62,543 bases of DNA from CAZPAV01 sp964584755 (GCA_964584755.1 CAZPAV010000011.1:1-62543), one strand, 5' to 3'; shown: positions 33,133 to 42,259, numbered from the stretch's first letter. Numbers and translations are program-made. Notes: generated by a model not told the origin, from the sequence alone.

Positions 33133-33161
33133 AGCATAACGCAAAATGCAAACTATTGCAA
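33133..33161 (-). promoter_or_regulatory. Promoter and operator of the XRE-HbhA-like pair
   Basis: On the minus strand TTGCAA (33156-33161) and TATGCT (33133-33138) are 17 bp apart, nine nt before the ATG. A perfect inverted repeat TGCAA-ACTA-TTGCA (33147-33160) covers the -35 side, with further TTGC units around it. Likely autoregulation. Confidence 0.6.
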
Positions 33162-33189
33162 GCAACAGCGCTCGACCGAGCCGACCTCG

Positions 33190-34335
33190 TCAGAAGACGG
33201 ACCGCCGTCGGGCGAGGAGGTCGTCGAGCGCCTCCTGGACACGGGCGCGCACCGTCGCGGCGCGGGCGCGGAGCGCCGCGGGTGACGCGGAGGGACCGAG
33301 GGGCTCCAGAGGCTCGAGGAAGCGGATGCGCCACCGGACGGGGAGGGGGATCGGGTTGAGGAAGAGGGCCACCCGCTCCACCCGCTGCGCGGGAAAGAGG
33401 ACGCGAACGACCTCCGCCAGGCGCTCCGAGACCGCCACCGCGGGGTGGACCTCCTCGGAGCCGAGGATGGCGACGGGGACGACGGGCGCCGCCGCCTCCT
33501 CGGCGAGGGCGACGAAACCGCCTGCGCCGAAACGTCGCAGGCGGTACGCCTCGCGCGCCGGCTTCATGAAGCCCCGCTCTCCCTCGGGGAACACACCCAC
33601 GAGGGCGTTCCGGCGCAGGAGGTGGCGAACGTCGGCCCGATCCGCGTACGCCCCACCCACCTTGCGGTACAGATGGGAGACGAAGGGGAGCATGGCGAAG
33701 ATCTCCGTCCCGACGACCCGTACCCGTCGGGGGCGGGGGGCCTCGTTCAGGACGGCGAGCGCGAGCATGAGGGCGTCGTAGGGCACCGCCGCCCCACCGT
33801 GGTTGGCGGCGAGCACAGCGGGGCCCGCCATGGGGACGTGCGCGACGTCCTCGACCTCGACGTGGAACCAGTCGAAGTAGAGCCGGTTGAGGAGGTGCCA
33901 GGCCATCTCGGCGACGACGGGATCCAGCCCGACGGGATCGGTGGCGTAGTCGGCGAGGAGGAGGTGGCGCCACAGGAGCGGCCAGGTGTCGAAGCCGAGA
34001 CGGCCTGCGAGCGGGATCGCGACGTCGAACACGTCACGATCGTGGAGGGCACAGGTGGCGCGTCCCGCCACGACGGGGAGGCCGCAGACGTGACCGGCGG
34101 GCCCGACGAGGGTGCAACGACGCGAGTGATCGACGAACCGCGCGAAGCGCTCCTGCAGCGCCCGGCGCCGGTCCGTCGCGGCACCGCCCCTCGTCGACGT
34201 GGCGGTCCCGTCATGGCCGGCCTCCTCCAGGGCCGCGACGAGCTCCGCCTTCGTCATCCGAGAGCGTCCCCGGATCCCGGCGGCACGGGCCCGGGCGAGG
34301 AGCTCGTCCTTGCGGAGCGAGGAGAGGTCGGTCAC
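33190..34335 (-). CDS. PlsC-like acyltransferase with N-terminal SAP/Rho-N-like domain
   Basis: 381-aa protein. The first 40 residues (LSSLRKDELLARARAAGIRGRSRMTKAELVAALEEAG) resemble a SAP or Rho-N helix pair. The acyltransferase part has an NHGG motif (AVLAANHGGAAVPYDALML) in place of the usual NHxxxxD, and VGVFPEGERGFMK as the EGxRS-like block. It is likely to acylate a lysophospholipid or glycolipid at the membrane. It follows an epimerase gene by a GTGA overlap, a pairing also found in mycobacteria (Rv0501-Rv0502). Confidence 0.8.
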   Translation of the reverse strand: MTDLSSLRKDELLARARAAGIRGRSRMTKAELVAALEEAGHDGTATSTRGGAATDRRRALQERFARFVDHSRRCTLVGPAGHVCGLPVVAGRATCALHDRDVFDVAIPLAGRLGFDTWPLLWRHLLLADYATDPVGLDPVVAEMAWHLLNRLYFDWFHVEVEDVAHVPMAGPAVLAANHGGAAVPYDALMLALAVLNEAPRPRRVRVVGTEIFAMLPFVSHLYRKVGGAYADRADVRHLLRRNALVGVFPEGERGFMKPAREAYRLRRFGAGGFVALAEEAAAPVVPVAILGSEEVHPAVAVSERLAEVVRVLFPAQRVERVALFLNPIPLPVRWRIRFLEPLEPLGPSASPAALRARAATVRARVQEALDDLLARRRSVF

Positions 34336-35264
34336 GTCCCGTCCTCCGTGGGACTCGCCGCGTTCGCCAGGATCGTCGTGGGACCGTCGTGGCGAGGCCG
34401 GAAACCGAGCTCGTCGCGCATGGCCCGGGTCTCCATGACCCTGCCGTGACGGAGGACGGCCACGAGGTCGGGGGGGACGACGATCCCGGCGGCGGTCAGG
34501 CCGCGCAGCGAGCGTCGGAACGCCGGTCCCGGGAGGGGTCGAGGCAGCCGGCGCGTGAGCCGGAGGATCCGACTCAGGTAGAGGGAGCCCTCCACGGCGA
34601 CGTTGAAGACGCCAGGGGGAACCCCGTCGACGGCGTGGAGCAGGGCCCCGACCGCGTCGTCCACGTGGAGGGGCTGGAGTCGCGGGTCGTGGCCGAGGAG
34701 GGTGGGGACCGCGGGGAGGCGCAGGAGACGCGCCAGCGGATCGTCGCTCCCCGGGCCGAGCACCGGGCCGAGGCGGAGGATCGTGACGTCGACACCGTGT
34801 TCGGCGAGCTCTGCGGCGAGGTCCTCGATCGCGGCGAGATCCCGGGCACGCGCCGGCACGGCGAGCGTGCGACGCCACGTCTCGGGGAGGACGGAGGGCG
34901 ACCGTGGTCCGGAGCCGTACACGGCCCCGTCGGAGCGGAGGACGAGTCGCGTGACCGTCCCGGCACGCCGGATCGCCGCGACGAGCGCCCTCGCCGCGGC
35001 GACGGGGGCCATGCCGGAGCGCCGCTCCTCGGGGAGCGCCGCGGGATCCTCGGTCGCCAGGTGGAGGACGACGTCGGGCCGGATCTCGAGCACGGCCCGG
35101 GCGGCGGCGGACCTGGATCCCTCGTCGGAAGGCTCCACGGGAGGTCGACCCGCCGCGACCGGGTCCTCGACGACGTGGACCCGCGCGTCGGCGCGACGGG
35201 TGAGCGCCCGGGCCACCCGACGCCCGAGCGGGCCGGCCGCTCCGGTGACGAGGATCAGGCGCAT
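34332..35264 (-). CDS. NAD-dependent epimerase/dehydratase family protein
   Basis: 310-aa short-chain dehydrogenase of the extended type. The Rossmann motif ILVTGAAGPLGRRVARAL opens the protein and the DVVLHLATEDPAAL segment fits. The usual YxxxK catalytic pair is not evident (VYGSGPRSPS...RARDLAAIE), so activity as a classic epimerase is uncertain. It forms an operon with the acyltransferase gene, pointing to envelope lipid or sugar metabolism. TACCCT seven nt before the ATG suggests a leaderless message. Confidence 0.8.
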   Translation of the reverse strand: MRLILVTGAAGPLGRRVARALTRRADARVHVVEDPVAAGRPPVEPSDEGSRSAAARAVLEIRPDVVLHLATEDPAALPEERRSGMAPVAAARALVAAIRRAGTVTRLVLRSDGAVYGSGPRSPSVLPETWRRTLAVPARARDLAAIEDLAAELAEHGVDVTILRLGPVLGPGSDDPLARLLRLPAVPTLLGHDPRLQPLHVDDAVGALLHAVDGVPPGVFNVAVEGSLYLSRILRLTRRLPRPLPGPAFRRSLRGLTAAGIVVPPDLVAVLRHGRVMETRAMRDELGFRPRHDGPTTILANAASPTEDGT

Positions 35265-35271
35265 CGGACCC

Positions 35272-35277
35272 AGGGTA
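35272..35277 (-). promoter_or_regulatory. -10 box of the epimerase-acyltransferase pair
   Basis: TACCCT on the minus strand exactly seven nt before the ATG; leaderless pattern. Confidence 0.5.
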
Positions 35278-35360
35278 CCGTCCCGGGTCGTTCCACGTCC
35301 GAGGACCTCCGACGAGCAGGCCGGGTTCGGACAGGTCGCGACCCCCTATCCTTCCCGGGC

Positions 35361-36398
35361 ATGTCCCGAGCCGGAGAGGGATCCTTGATCATCGTCATGC
35401 GCAGCACGGCCCGTCCCGAGGACGTCGCGCAGATCCTCGCCCGTCTCGCGGAGATCGGCGCCGAGGCCCACGTCTCCGAGGGCACGCAGCGGACGGTCAT
35501 CGGGGTCGTGGGGGATCGGGCGCAGATCCAGCAACTCCCGTGGGAGGCTTTTCCGGGCGTGGAGCGGGCCGTTCCCGTCCTCAAGCCGTTCAAGTTCGTG
35601 AGTCGGGACTTCCAGGCCGAGGACACCGTCGTGGACGTCGGAGGGGCCCCCGTGGGTGGAGGGCACTTCGCCGTGATCGCCGGACCCTGCGCCGTGGAGT
35701 CCCGCGAGCAGCTCTTCACGGCCGCCGAGGCCGTCATGAAGGCGGGGGCCACGATCCTGCGCGGTGACGCGTTCAAGCCCCGCACCTCCCCCTACTCCTT
35801 CCAGGGCCTCGGGGAGGAGGGGCTGGAGCTCCTCGCCGCCGCCCGTGAGGAGTTCGGCCTGCCCTTCGTCGCCGAGGTCGTCGACCCGCGCGACGTGGAC
35901 CTCATCAGCGCGTACGCGGATCTCGTCCGGGTCGGCACGCGGAACATGGCGAACTTCACCCTCCTCGCCGAGCTCGGCAAGCAGCCGAAGCCCGTCATGC
36001 TGAAGCGAGGGTTCACGGCCACCATCGAGGAGTGGCTCAACGCCGCGGAGTACGTCTACAAGGAGGGGAACCACCACGTGATCCTCTGCGAGCGGGGCAT
36101 CCGGACCTTCGAGACCGCGACCCGCAACACCCTCGACATCTCGGCCGTTCCCGTCGTCAAGGGTCTCTCCCACCTGCCGATCGTCGTCGATCCCTCCCAC
36201 TCCGGAGGACGGCGGCAGCTCGTGGCACCGCTCACCCGGGCTGCGGTGGCGACACCGGCCGACGGCGTCATGATCGACGTCCATCCCGCCCCCGAGACGG
36301 CGCTCGTCGACGGCGCCCAGGCGATCCTCCCCCAGGAGTTCGCCGCGCTCATGGACGAGGTCCAGGCGCTCCTCGAGGTCATGGGCCTCGAGCGTTGA
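35361..36398 (+). CDS. DAHP synthase, type I beta, canonical
   Basis: 345-aa first enzyme of the shikimate pathway (PEP + erythrose 4-phosphate). An N-terminal ferredoxin-like regulatory domain (about 85 residues) precedes a barrel with all key motifs: AGPCAVES (metal Cys), FKPRTSPYSFQG, VGTRNMANF, MLKRGF, CERGIRTFE, VVDPSHSGGRR (metal His) and VHPAPETALVDG. TATCCT lies eight nt before the ATG at 35361. A TTG at 35385, after GGAGAGGG and giving the usual LIIVMR N-terminus, is a serious alternative start. Followed by tyrA. Confidence 0.93.
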   Translation: MSRAGEGSLIIVMRSTARPEDVAQILARLAEIGAEAHVSEGTQRTVIGVVGDRAQIQQLPWEAFPGVERAVPVLKPFKFVSRDFQAEDTVVDVGGAPVGGGHFAVIAGPCAVESREQLFTAAEAVMKAGATILRGDAFKPRTSPYSFQGLGEEGLELLAAAREEFGLPFVAEVVDPRDVDLISAYADLVRVGTRNMANFTLLAELGKQPKPVMLKRGFTATIEEWLNAAEYVYKEGNHHVILCERGIRTFETATRNTLDISAVPVVKGLSHLPIVVDPSHSGGRRQLVAPLTRAAVATPADGVMIDVHPAPETALVDGAQAILPQEFAALMDEVQALLEVMGLER

Positions 36399-36402
36399 TC
36401 CG

Positions 36403-37470
36403 GTGGAGGTGGACCGCGTCGCCATCGTGGGGACGGGCCTCATCGGCGCGTCGATGGGGCTCGGGCTCACCGAGCGGGGGTGTCACGTGGTGGGGTGGGA
36501 CCCCGATCCCGAGGCCCTCGGCGTGGCCACCACCCGGGGCGCGCTGAGCGAGTCGCGGCACGACCTCGCCGCGCTCCTCGCCACACCCGCCGACGTGCTC
36601 GTCGTGGCCGCCCCCCCGGCGGCGACCGTGGAGCTGGTCCGCCGGATCGGGGACGACCGCCTCGTCATGGACGTCGCCGGCGTCAAGTGCGACGTCGTCG
36701 CCGCCGGCGGCCTCCGGTTCGTCGGGACGCACCCCATGGCCGGCCGGGAGGTCTCGGGACCGCACGCCGCCTCCGGGGCCCTGTTCCGGGGCGCCACCTG
36801 GGTGATCGTCACCGACGGCGCCACCCCCGAGGACCTCGCCACCGTCGAGGGTCTCGTCCGCCGGCTCGAGGCCCGCCCGGTGCGCATGACGGCCCGGGCG
36901 CACGACGCCGCCGTGGCCCGGATCAGCCACCTGCCGCAGGTCCTCGCCGCGGCGCTGCTGGCGACGGCGGCCCGCGAGGAGGGAGCACTCGAGCTCGCCG
37001 CCGGCGGCTTCCGGGACCTGACCCGGGTGGCCGCGTCGGATCCCGGGGTGTGGGTGGAGCTCCTCGTCGCCAACGCGGGGCCGGTCGGCGAGGCCCTGCG
37101 GGCGCTCGGCGAGCAACTCGAGGCCGTCGCCGCCGCGCTCGACGAGAGGGACGCGGTGCGCCTCGCGTCGTTCCTCGCCGTGGCACGGGACCGCCGCAGG
37201 CGGCTCGCCCCTCCGGTGGTCGCGGTGCGCGTGGCGATCGCCGACCGTCCCGGGGAGCTGGCGAAGGTGGGTCGCGCCCTCGCCGAGTCGGGTGTCGACG
37301 TCCGCGACCTCCAGCTCCGGCACGCCCCGTACGGAGGAGGGGGCGTCCTCACCCTCTCGGTGCGCCCCGGGGAGGCGGAGACGCTGCGGGCGGCACTGGA
37401 GGCCCAGGGGATGATCGTCGGTCGGGAGGACCCTCCGGCGGGCCGGGGATCGGCCCGAGACCCCCGATGA
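36403..37470 (+). CDS. tyrA: Prephenate dehydrogenase with C-terminal ACT domain
   Basis: 355-aa enzyme of tyrosine synthesis. NAD-binding VAIVGTGLIGASMGLGL; catalytic region FVGTHPMAGREVSGPHAAS with the conserved His; a helical dimer domain; and a C-terminal ACT domain (VVAVRVAIADRPGELAKVGRALAESGVDVRDLQL) that probably binds tyrosine for feedback. It starts five nt after the DAHP synthase stop, so the two are one operon. Confidence 0.92.
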   Translation: MEVDRVAIVGTGLIGASMGLGLTERGCHVVGWDPDPEALGVATTRGALSESRHDLAALLATPADVLVVAAPPAATVELVRRIGDDRLVMDVAGVKCDVVAAGGLRFVGTHPMAGREVSGPHAASGALFRGATWVIVTDGATPEDLATVEGLVRRLEARPVRMTARAHDAAVARISHLPQVLAAALLATAAREEGALELAAGGFRDLTRVAASDPGVWVELLVANAGPVGEALRALGEQLEAVAAALDERDAVRLASFLAVARDRRRRLAPPVVAVRVAIADRPGELAKVGRALAESGVDVRDLQLRHAPYGGGGVLTLSVRPGEAETLRAALEAQGMIVGREDPPAGRGSARDPR

Positions 37471-37522
37471 GCCGCCCCTCCTCGGCTCGGCCGCGGACGC
37501 CCTCGGCCGGATCGGGACCATC

Positions 37523-37528
37523 TACGCT
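37523..37528 (+). promoter_or_regulatory. -10 box before the YbdK-type ligase gene
   Basis: TACGCT, 21 nt before the GTG start; transcription would begin near 37535 with the GGGAGG ribosome site in a short leader. Confidence 0.4.
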
Positions 37529-37549
37529 GGAGACGTCCAGGGAGGTGCC

Positions 37550-38689
37550 GTGGCCACACCCAAGCCGCCGAGCTTCACGATCGGGATCGAGGAGGAGTAC
37601 TGGATCGTCGATCGCGAGACCCGTGACCTCGTGGCGGACCTCCCCGAGGGACTGCTGCGAGTGTGCGAGGACATCGTCGACGGACAGGTGAGCCCCGAGT
37701 TCATGCGCTCCCAGATCGAGATCGGGACCCCCGTGGCGCGCAACGTCAAGGAGCTCCGCGCCTACGTCGCCGAGCTCCGCCGCGCCGTGGCGGACGTCGC
37801 CGGCGAGTACGGAATGGCGATCATCTCCGCCTCGACGCATCCCTTCGCCGACTGGGGACGCCAGCGGCACACGGACAAGGAGCGGTACAACGTCCTCGCC
37901 CAGGCGCTCCAGGGCGTGGTGCGGCGGCTCCTCATCTGCGGCATGCACGTCCACGTGGGGATCGAGGATCGGGACCTCCGCATCGATCTCATGAACCAGG
38001 TCCTCTACTTCATGCCCCACCTCCTCGCCCTCTCCACCTCCTCGCCCTTCTGGCAGGGCCACGACACCGGGCTGAAGAGCTATCGGACCTCCGTCTTCCG
38101 TTCGCTGCCGCGCACCGGGCTCCCCGACGAGTTCTCCGGTTGGGGCGAGTACCAGCGACACGTCGACGTGCTCGTGGAGGCCGGCGTCATCGAGGATGCG
38201 ACGCGTCTGTGGTGGGACATCCGACCCAGCGCCCGGTACCCGACCCTCGAGATGCGCAGCACGGACATCTGCACCCGTCTCGACGACGGCATCACCCTGG
38301 CCGCCTGGTTCGTGTGTCTCCTCTCGATGCTGTATCGACGCCGCCTCGAGAATCAGCGCTGGCGCATCTACTCCCGCATGCTCATCAACGAGAACGTCTG
38401 GCTGGCGCAGCGGTACGGCATCGCCGAGTCGCTGATCGACTTCGGGAAGGGCGAGCTCGTGCCCGTGGCCGACCTCATCGAGGAGATCATCGGGCTCGTC
38501 CGCCAGGACGCCGAGACCCTCGACTGCGTCGCCGAGGTCGAGAACGCCCGGGACATCCTGCGACGCGGAACGAGCGCCGACCGCCAGATGCGGGTCTACC
38601 ACGAGGCGATCGCCGCCGGCGCCGACCACGCCGAGGCCCTCGTGGCGGTGGTGGACTACCTCATCGAGGCCACGGTGGCGGGCCTGTGA
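37550..38689 (+). CDS. YbdK-type carboxylate-amine ligase (glutamate-cysteine ligase family 2)
   Basis: 379-aa protein of the GCS2 family. Markers are FTIGIEEEYWIVD at the N-terminus, SASTHPFADW, CGMHVHVGIEDRDLRIDLMNQV and WWDIRPSARYPTLEMRSTDICTRLDD. Members ligate glutamate to an amine such as cysteine; in actinobacteria EgtA (ergothioneine pathway) and uncharacterised paralogues belong here. No other egt gene is near, so the substrate is undecided. It overlaps the NAD synthetase gene by 4 nt. Confidence 0.88.
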   Translation: MATPKPPSFTIGIEEEYWIVDRETRDLVADLPEGLLRVCEDIVDGQVSPEFMRSQIEIGTPVARNVKELRAYVAELRRAVADVAGEYGMAIISASTHPFADWGRQRHTDKERYNVLAQALQGVVRRLLICGMHVHVGIEDRDLRIDLMNQVLYFMPHLLALSTSSPFWQGHDTGLKSYRTSVFRSLPRTGLPDEFSGWGEYQRHVDVLVEAGVIEDATRLWWDIRPSARYPTLEMRSTDICTRLDDGITLAAWFVCLLSMLYRRRLENQRWRIYSRMLINENVWLAQRYGIAESLIDFGKGELVPVADLIEEIIGLVRQDAETLDCVAEVENARDILRRGTSADRQMRVYHEAIAAGADHAEALVAVVDYLIEATVAGL

Positions 38690-40431
38690 GCGAGCGACTC
38701 CGGATCGCCGGCGCGCAGATCGACCTCACCGTCGGCGACCTCGACGGCAACGAGGAGCGGATTCGGGCCGCGATGACGTGGGCGGAGGAGCGCCATGCCG
38801 ACGTGCTCCTCCTCCCCGAGCTCGCCATCACCGGGTACCCGCCCGAGGACCTGGTGCTGCGAGACGGATTCGTTCGGGCGAACCTCCGGGTCCTCGATCG
38901 ACTCGCCGCGGTGTCGGGCCGGACCGCCGTCGTGGTCGGTTTCGTCGACCGGCTGCCGGAGGCTCGGCGCGACGACGACGCGGTGGCGCGCCGGGTCGCC
39001 AACGCCGCCGCCGTGCTCGCCGGAGGGAAGGTGCGCGGGGTGTACCACAAGGTGCTCCTCCCCAACTACGGGGTGTTCGACGAGGCTCGGTACTTCGCCG
39101 AGGGAGCCACGGCGGTTCGCCTCTGGGAGATCGCCGGGACCGTGGCCGGGGTCTCCATCTGCGAGGACATCTGGTCGCCCGAGGGTCCGCCGGCGGCGCA
39201 GGCCGCCGCCGGGGCCCGCATCCTCCTCAACATCAACGGCTCCCCGTACCATCTCGGCAAGGGAGAGGAGCGCGCCGAGCTCCTCCGCGCCCAGGCGATC
39301 CGGTCCGGCGTCCCCGTGGTGTACGTCAACACCGTGGGGGGTCAGGACGAGCTCGTCTTCGACGGGGACTCGATGGTGTTCGACGCCGCAGGGGAGCTGC
39401 GGTACCGGGCGGCGCAGTTCGACGAGGAGCGCTTCGTCGTGGACGTCCCCCTGCCCGATCCGCGGCCGGTCACCGCCCCGGTCGTCACCGTCACCCCGCC
39501 GCGGTCCCGTCCCGCCGCTCCGTCGTCGACGCCGTGTCCGGTCGCCCCGCACCTCGACGAGGAGGCCGAGATCTACACCGCGCTCGTCACCGGGTTGCGC
39601 GGGTACGTACGGAAGAACCGGTTCCCGGGGGTGATCGTGGGCCTCTCCGGGGGAATCGACTCGTCGCTGACGGCCGCCATCGCCGTGGACGCGCTGGGGC
39701 CCTCGGCGGTATGGGGCGTCACCATGCCGACCCGCTACAGCTCCGCCGGATCGGTGACCGACTCCGAGGAGCTCGCGGCGCGGCTCGGTTGCCGCATCGA
39801 CGTCGTGCCGATCGAGCCGATCTTCGGCGCGTACCTCGAGACGCTCGCCCCGCTGTTCGCCGGCACGGAGCCGAACGTCGCCGAGGAGAACCTCCAGGCC
39901 CGCATTCGGGGCGCGCTCCTCATGGCCCTCTCCAACAAGTTCGGTGGGATCGTCCTCGCGACGGGGAACAAGTCCGAGATGGCCGTCGGGTACGCCACGC
40001 TGTACGGCGACATGGTGGGGGGGTACGCGGTCCTCAAGGACGTCTACAAGACCCGCGTCTATCGGCTCGCCGCGTGGCGGAACCAGGAGGAGGAGGTCAT
40101 CCCGCGCCAGGTGATCGAGAAGGAGCCGTCGGCGGAGCTCCGTCCCGACCAGAAGGACCGCGACTCCCTACCTCCCTACGACCTCCTCGACCGGATCCTC
40201 TACCGGTACATCGAACTCGACCGCACCGTCCCCGAGATCGTCGCCGAGGGATTCGACGCCGCGACCGTCCACCGGGTGGCGCGGCTCGTCGATCGGAACG
40301 AGTACAAGCGCCGGCAGGCGGCCCCCGGCGTCCGCATCACCGAGAAGGGCTTCGGGCGGGACCGCCGACTGCCGATCACGAACCGCTTCGACGACGCGGG
40401 AGGTCCCGCCTCGACGGCGTCACCCCGGTAG
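38686..40431 (+). CDS. nadE: Glutamine-dependent NAD+ synthetase
   Basis: 581-aa bifunctional enzyme. The N-terminal nitrilase-type glutaminase has Glu (LLLPELAITGYPPEDL), Lys (VYHKVLLPNYGVFDE) and Cys (GVSICEDIWSPEG). The C-terminal synthetase has the P-loop VGLSGGIDSSLTAAIAVDALG and LATGNKSEMAVGYATLYGDMVGGYAV. It amidates nicotinic acid adenine dinucleotide with ammonia channelled from glutamine. Length is typical of the short (about 570-aa) form rather than the 680-aa mycobacterial form. Confidence 0.95.
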   Translation: MSERLRIAGAQIDLTVGDLDGNEERIRAAMTWAEERHADVLLLPELAITGYPPEDLVLRDGFVRANLRVLDRLAAVSGRTAVVVGFVDRLPEARRDDDAVARRVANAAAVLAGGKVRGVYHKVLLPNYGVFDEARYFAEGATAVRLWEIAGTVAGVSICEDIWSPEGPPAAQAAAGARILLNINGSPYHLGKGEERAELLRAQAIRSGVPVVYVNTVGGQDELVFDGDSMVFDAAGELRYRAAQFDEERFVVDVPLPDPRPVTAPVVTVTPPRSRPAAPSSTPCPVAPHLDEEAEIYTALVTGLRGYVRKNRFPGVIVGLSGGIDSSLTAAIAVDALGPSAVWGVTMPTRYSSAGSVTDSEELAARLGCRIDVVPIEPIFGAYLETLAPLFAGTEPNVAEENLQARIRGALLMALSNKFGGIVLATGNKSEMAVGYATLYGDMVGGYAVLKDVYKTRVYRLAAWRNQEEEVIPRQVIEKEPSAELRPDQKDRDSLPPYDLLDRILYRYIELDRTVPEIVAEGFDAATVHRVARLVDRNEYKRRQAAPGVRITEKGFGRDRRLPITNRFDDAGGPASTASPR

Positions 40432-40434
40432 CCT
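40429..40434 (+). promoter_or_regulatory. -10 box of the class IV aminotransferase gene
   Basis: TAGCCT seven nt before the ATG, overlapping the nadE stop region; leaderless pattern. Confidence 0.5.
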
Positions 40435-40441
40435 GCCGACC

Positions 40442-41281
40442 ATGGGTGCCCCCCTCGGCGACGTGCTCATCGACGGGCGGCCGACCCCGCCCTCCGCGGC
40501 GGGCATCAGCGTCTTCGACATCGGCTTCCAGCGCGGGTACGGGGCGTTCGAGGCGATGCGCTCCTACGGCGGAGTCGTGTTCCGGCTCGGCGCCCATCTC
40601 GACCGTCTCGCCCTCAGCGCGCAGCGGCTCGGCTGCGGGCTCCCGGCGCGTCGCACCCTGGAAGGCTGGTGTCGGGAGGTGGCCACCCGGGCCGGGGACG
40701 CCGTCGTCCGGGTCTTCCGGAGCGGAGGAACCGACCCGCGGCACCCGGGCGTCGGATCGCGCACGATCGTGTACGCGGAGGCGGTGGATCCGTCGGCGAG
40801 CGGGCTCACCGTCCAGACCCGGGTCGCGCCCTGGCATCCGGACGGCGCGACGTCGGAGCTGACGGGAGCCAAGGTGCTCTCCTACGCGTTCAACCTCGCC
40901 GCGACCCTGGCCGCACGGAGCAACGGGTTCGACGACGCGCTCCTCGTCGGGCGGAGCGGCGCGGTTCTCGAAGGCCCGACCTTCTCGGTGGCCTGGATCG
41001 AGAGGGGAACGCTCTTCACGCCGAGTCTCGAGTTGGGGATCCTCGCCTCGATCACCCGGGCCGCGGTCCTCGAGGTGGCCGCCGCGGAGGGCATCGAGGT
41101 GCAGGAAGGGGCGTTTCCCCTCGCCGCGGCACGTGGCGCCGCCGAGGTGCTCGCCCTCTCCACGGTCCGGGAGGTCCTGCCGGTGGTGAGGATCGACGAG
41201 CGGGTGATCCCCGGTGGCCCGGTCGCGTCCCGGCTCGCCGCCGGCTTCCGGCGACTCGTCGCCCGGGAGTGTGGGCGGTGA
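40442..41281 (+). CDS. Class IV aminotransferase / aminodeoxychorismate lyase-like protein
   Basis: 279-aa fold-type IV PLP enzyme. Early motif ISVFDIGFQRGYGAFEAMRSYGG; PLP Lys in GAKVLSYAFNLAATLAAR; phosphate-binding segment VLEGPTFSVAWIERGTLFTPSLELGILASITRAAV. PabC (4-amino-4-deoxychorismate lyase) and branched-chain or D-amino acid aminotransferases share these features; the length and lack of Arg pair signatures favour PabC-like, not firmly. Confidence 0.85.
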   Translation: MGAPLGDVLIDGRPTPPSAAGISVFDIGFQRGYGAFEAMRSYGGVVFRLGAHLDRLALSAQRLGCGLPARRTLEGWCREVATRAGDAVVRVFRSGGTDPRHPGVGSRTIVYAEAVDPSASGLTVQTRVAPWHPDGATSELTGAKVLSYAFNLAATLAARSNGFDDALLVGRSGAVLEGPTFSVAWIERGTLFTPSLELGILASITRAAVLEVAAAEGIEVQEGAFPLAAARGAAEVLALSTVREVLPVVRIDERVIPGGPVASRLAAGFRRLVARECGR

Positions 41282-41709
41282 GCGCAGCCCTGGTCCGGGC
41301 CGTGGACGAGCTGTATCGCCGGGTCGTCACCGAGCCGGGGTCCTGGAACGACGACGCGTTCGCCGCGTGGATCGAGGGCGTCGCCGATCTGCGTCCGGGG
41401 AGGGAGGAGGCGCGTCAGCTCCGTCGGGCGGTGCGAGCCGCACGCAAGCTCGCCCGCTTCTGGGCGTCCGGCGCGGCCGCGCCCTTCGCCGGCGAGGAGG
41501 ATTGGAGGGCCCGGGTCGACCTGGCGCTCGGTGCGCCGGCGTGGCGCCCCACACTCGAGCTGGCGCGGATCGCGCTCGACGCCGCCCCGGACCCGGAGGT
41601 CTTCGCCGAGGTGCAGGCGCGGTTCCGGCTCGTGCATCATGCGCCGTGGCTCGAGGGCGTCGAGTACGCGGAGTGGATCGCCACGGAGGGGGCCGGTCCC
41701 GGGTCCTAG
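41278..41709 (+). CDS. Conserved hypothetical protein
   Basis: 143-aa helical protein coupled to the aminotransferase by a GTGA overlap. Regular Arg/Ala-rich helices (LRPGREEARQLRRAVRAARKLARFW) and no cysteine-rich or catalytic motif. No family recognised. Codon use matches the neighbours, which supports a real gene. Confidence 0.6.
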   Translation: MSAALVRAVDELYRRVVTEPGSWNDDAFAAWIEGVADLRPGREEARQLRRAVRAARKLARFWASGAAAPFAGEEDWRARVDLALGAPAWRPTLELARIALDAAPDPEVFAEVQARFRLVHHAPWLEGVEYAEWIATEGAGPGS

Positions 41710-41723
41710 ACGGATCGGGCCGG

Positions 41724-41729
41724 TACCAT
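41724..41729 (+). promoter_or_regulatory. -10 box of the lipoprotein gene
   Basis: TACCAT exactly seven nt before the ATG at 41737; this spacing selects that ATG over the ATG at 41728. Confidence 0.5.
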
Positions 41730-41736
41730 GACCGGC

Positions 41737-42246
41737 ATGATGCCTCGCAGGAACGCGGTGATGCTGCCGTTCCTCGTGCTCGTCGTCCTCGCCTCCGGAT
41801 GCAGCAGGCGCACCGCGGGCTCGCCCCCCACGACGCTCCCGATGCTCACCACGTCGAGCGCCCCCGTGACCACGACCACGACCACCACCACGACCACCAC
41901 CACGCTCCCTCCCCTGGTGGGGGCGACCGGTGTCGCCTACGAGATCGTGCGACGGGAGGAGGGTCCCGCCGGAGACACCGTCGTCGTCCTCCTCGAGTCG
42001 GGAGCGAGCGTCACCGATCTCGATCTCTACGACATCCTCGCCGACGTGGTGGACCGGTTCGCCCCGATCGCCCGGGCGTACGTCGTCGACTCCCCCGAGG
42101 CGGTCGATCTCGTCCTCCTCGACGAGCCCACCGACGCCCAGCGGGCGGTGCTCGCCACGCACTTCCTGGCGCGACTCGAGGACGGATTCCGGGTCGTGTA
42201 CGAGGGTCCGTTCGCCGACGTCGGCTCCACCGTCCTCGGCTCCTGA
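41737..42246 (+). CDS. Putative lipoprotein with Thr-rich linker
   Basis: 169-aa protein. A signal peptide (AVMLPFLVLVVLASGC) ends in a lipobox LASGC, predicting lipidation of the Cys and anchoring outside the membrane. A Thr-rich linker encoded by an (acc)n tract follows, then a compact alpha/beta domain (residues about 60-169) with no recognised motif. Start ATG 41737 is chosen from the promoter spacing. Confidence 0.72.
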   Translation: MMPRRNAVMLPFLVLVVLASGCSRRTAGSPPTTLPMLTTSSAPVTTTTTTTTTTTTLPPLVGATGVAYEIVRREEGPAGDTVVVLLESGASVTDLDLYDILADVVDRFAPIARAYVVDSPEAVDLVLLDEPTDAQRAVLATHFLARLEDGFRVVYEGPFADVGSTVLGS

Positions 42247-42259
42247 CCTCTCGGGTCAG
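42243..42259. terminator. Hairpin over the stop codons of convergent genes
   Basis: CTGACC (42243-42248) pairs with GGTCAG (42254-42259). The arms include the stop codons of the lipoprotein and mgtE genes. Short, without T-run; weak terminator at best. Confidence 0.3.

Noticed and set aside
41870..41910. (acc)n tract as a functional DNA repeat
   Set aside because: It encodes the Thr linker of a lipoprotein and is explained by protein composition.
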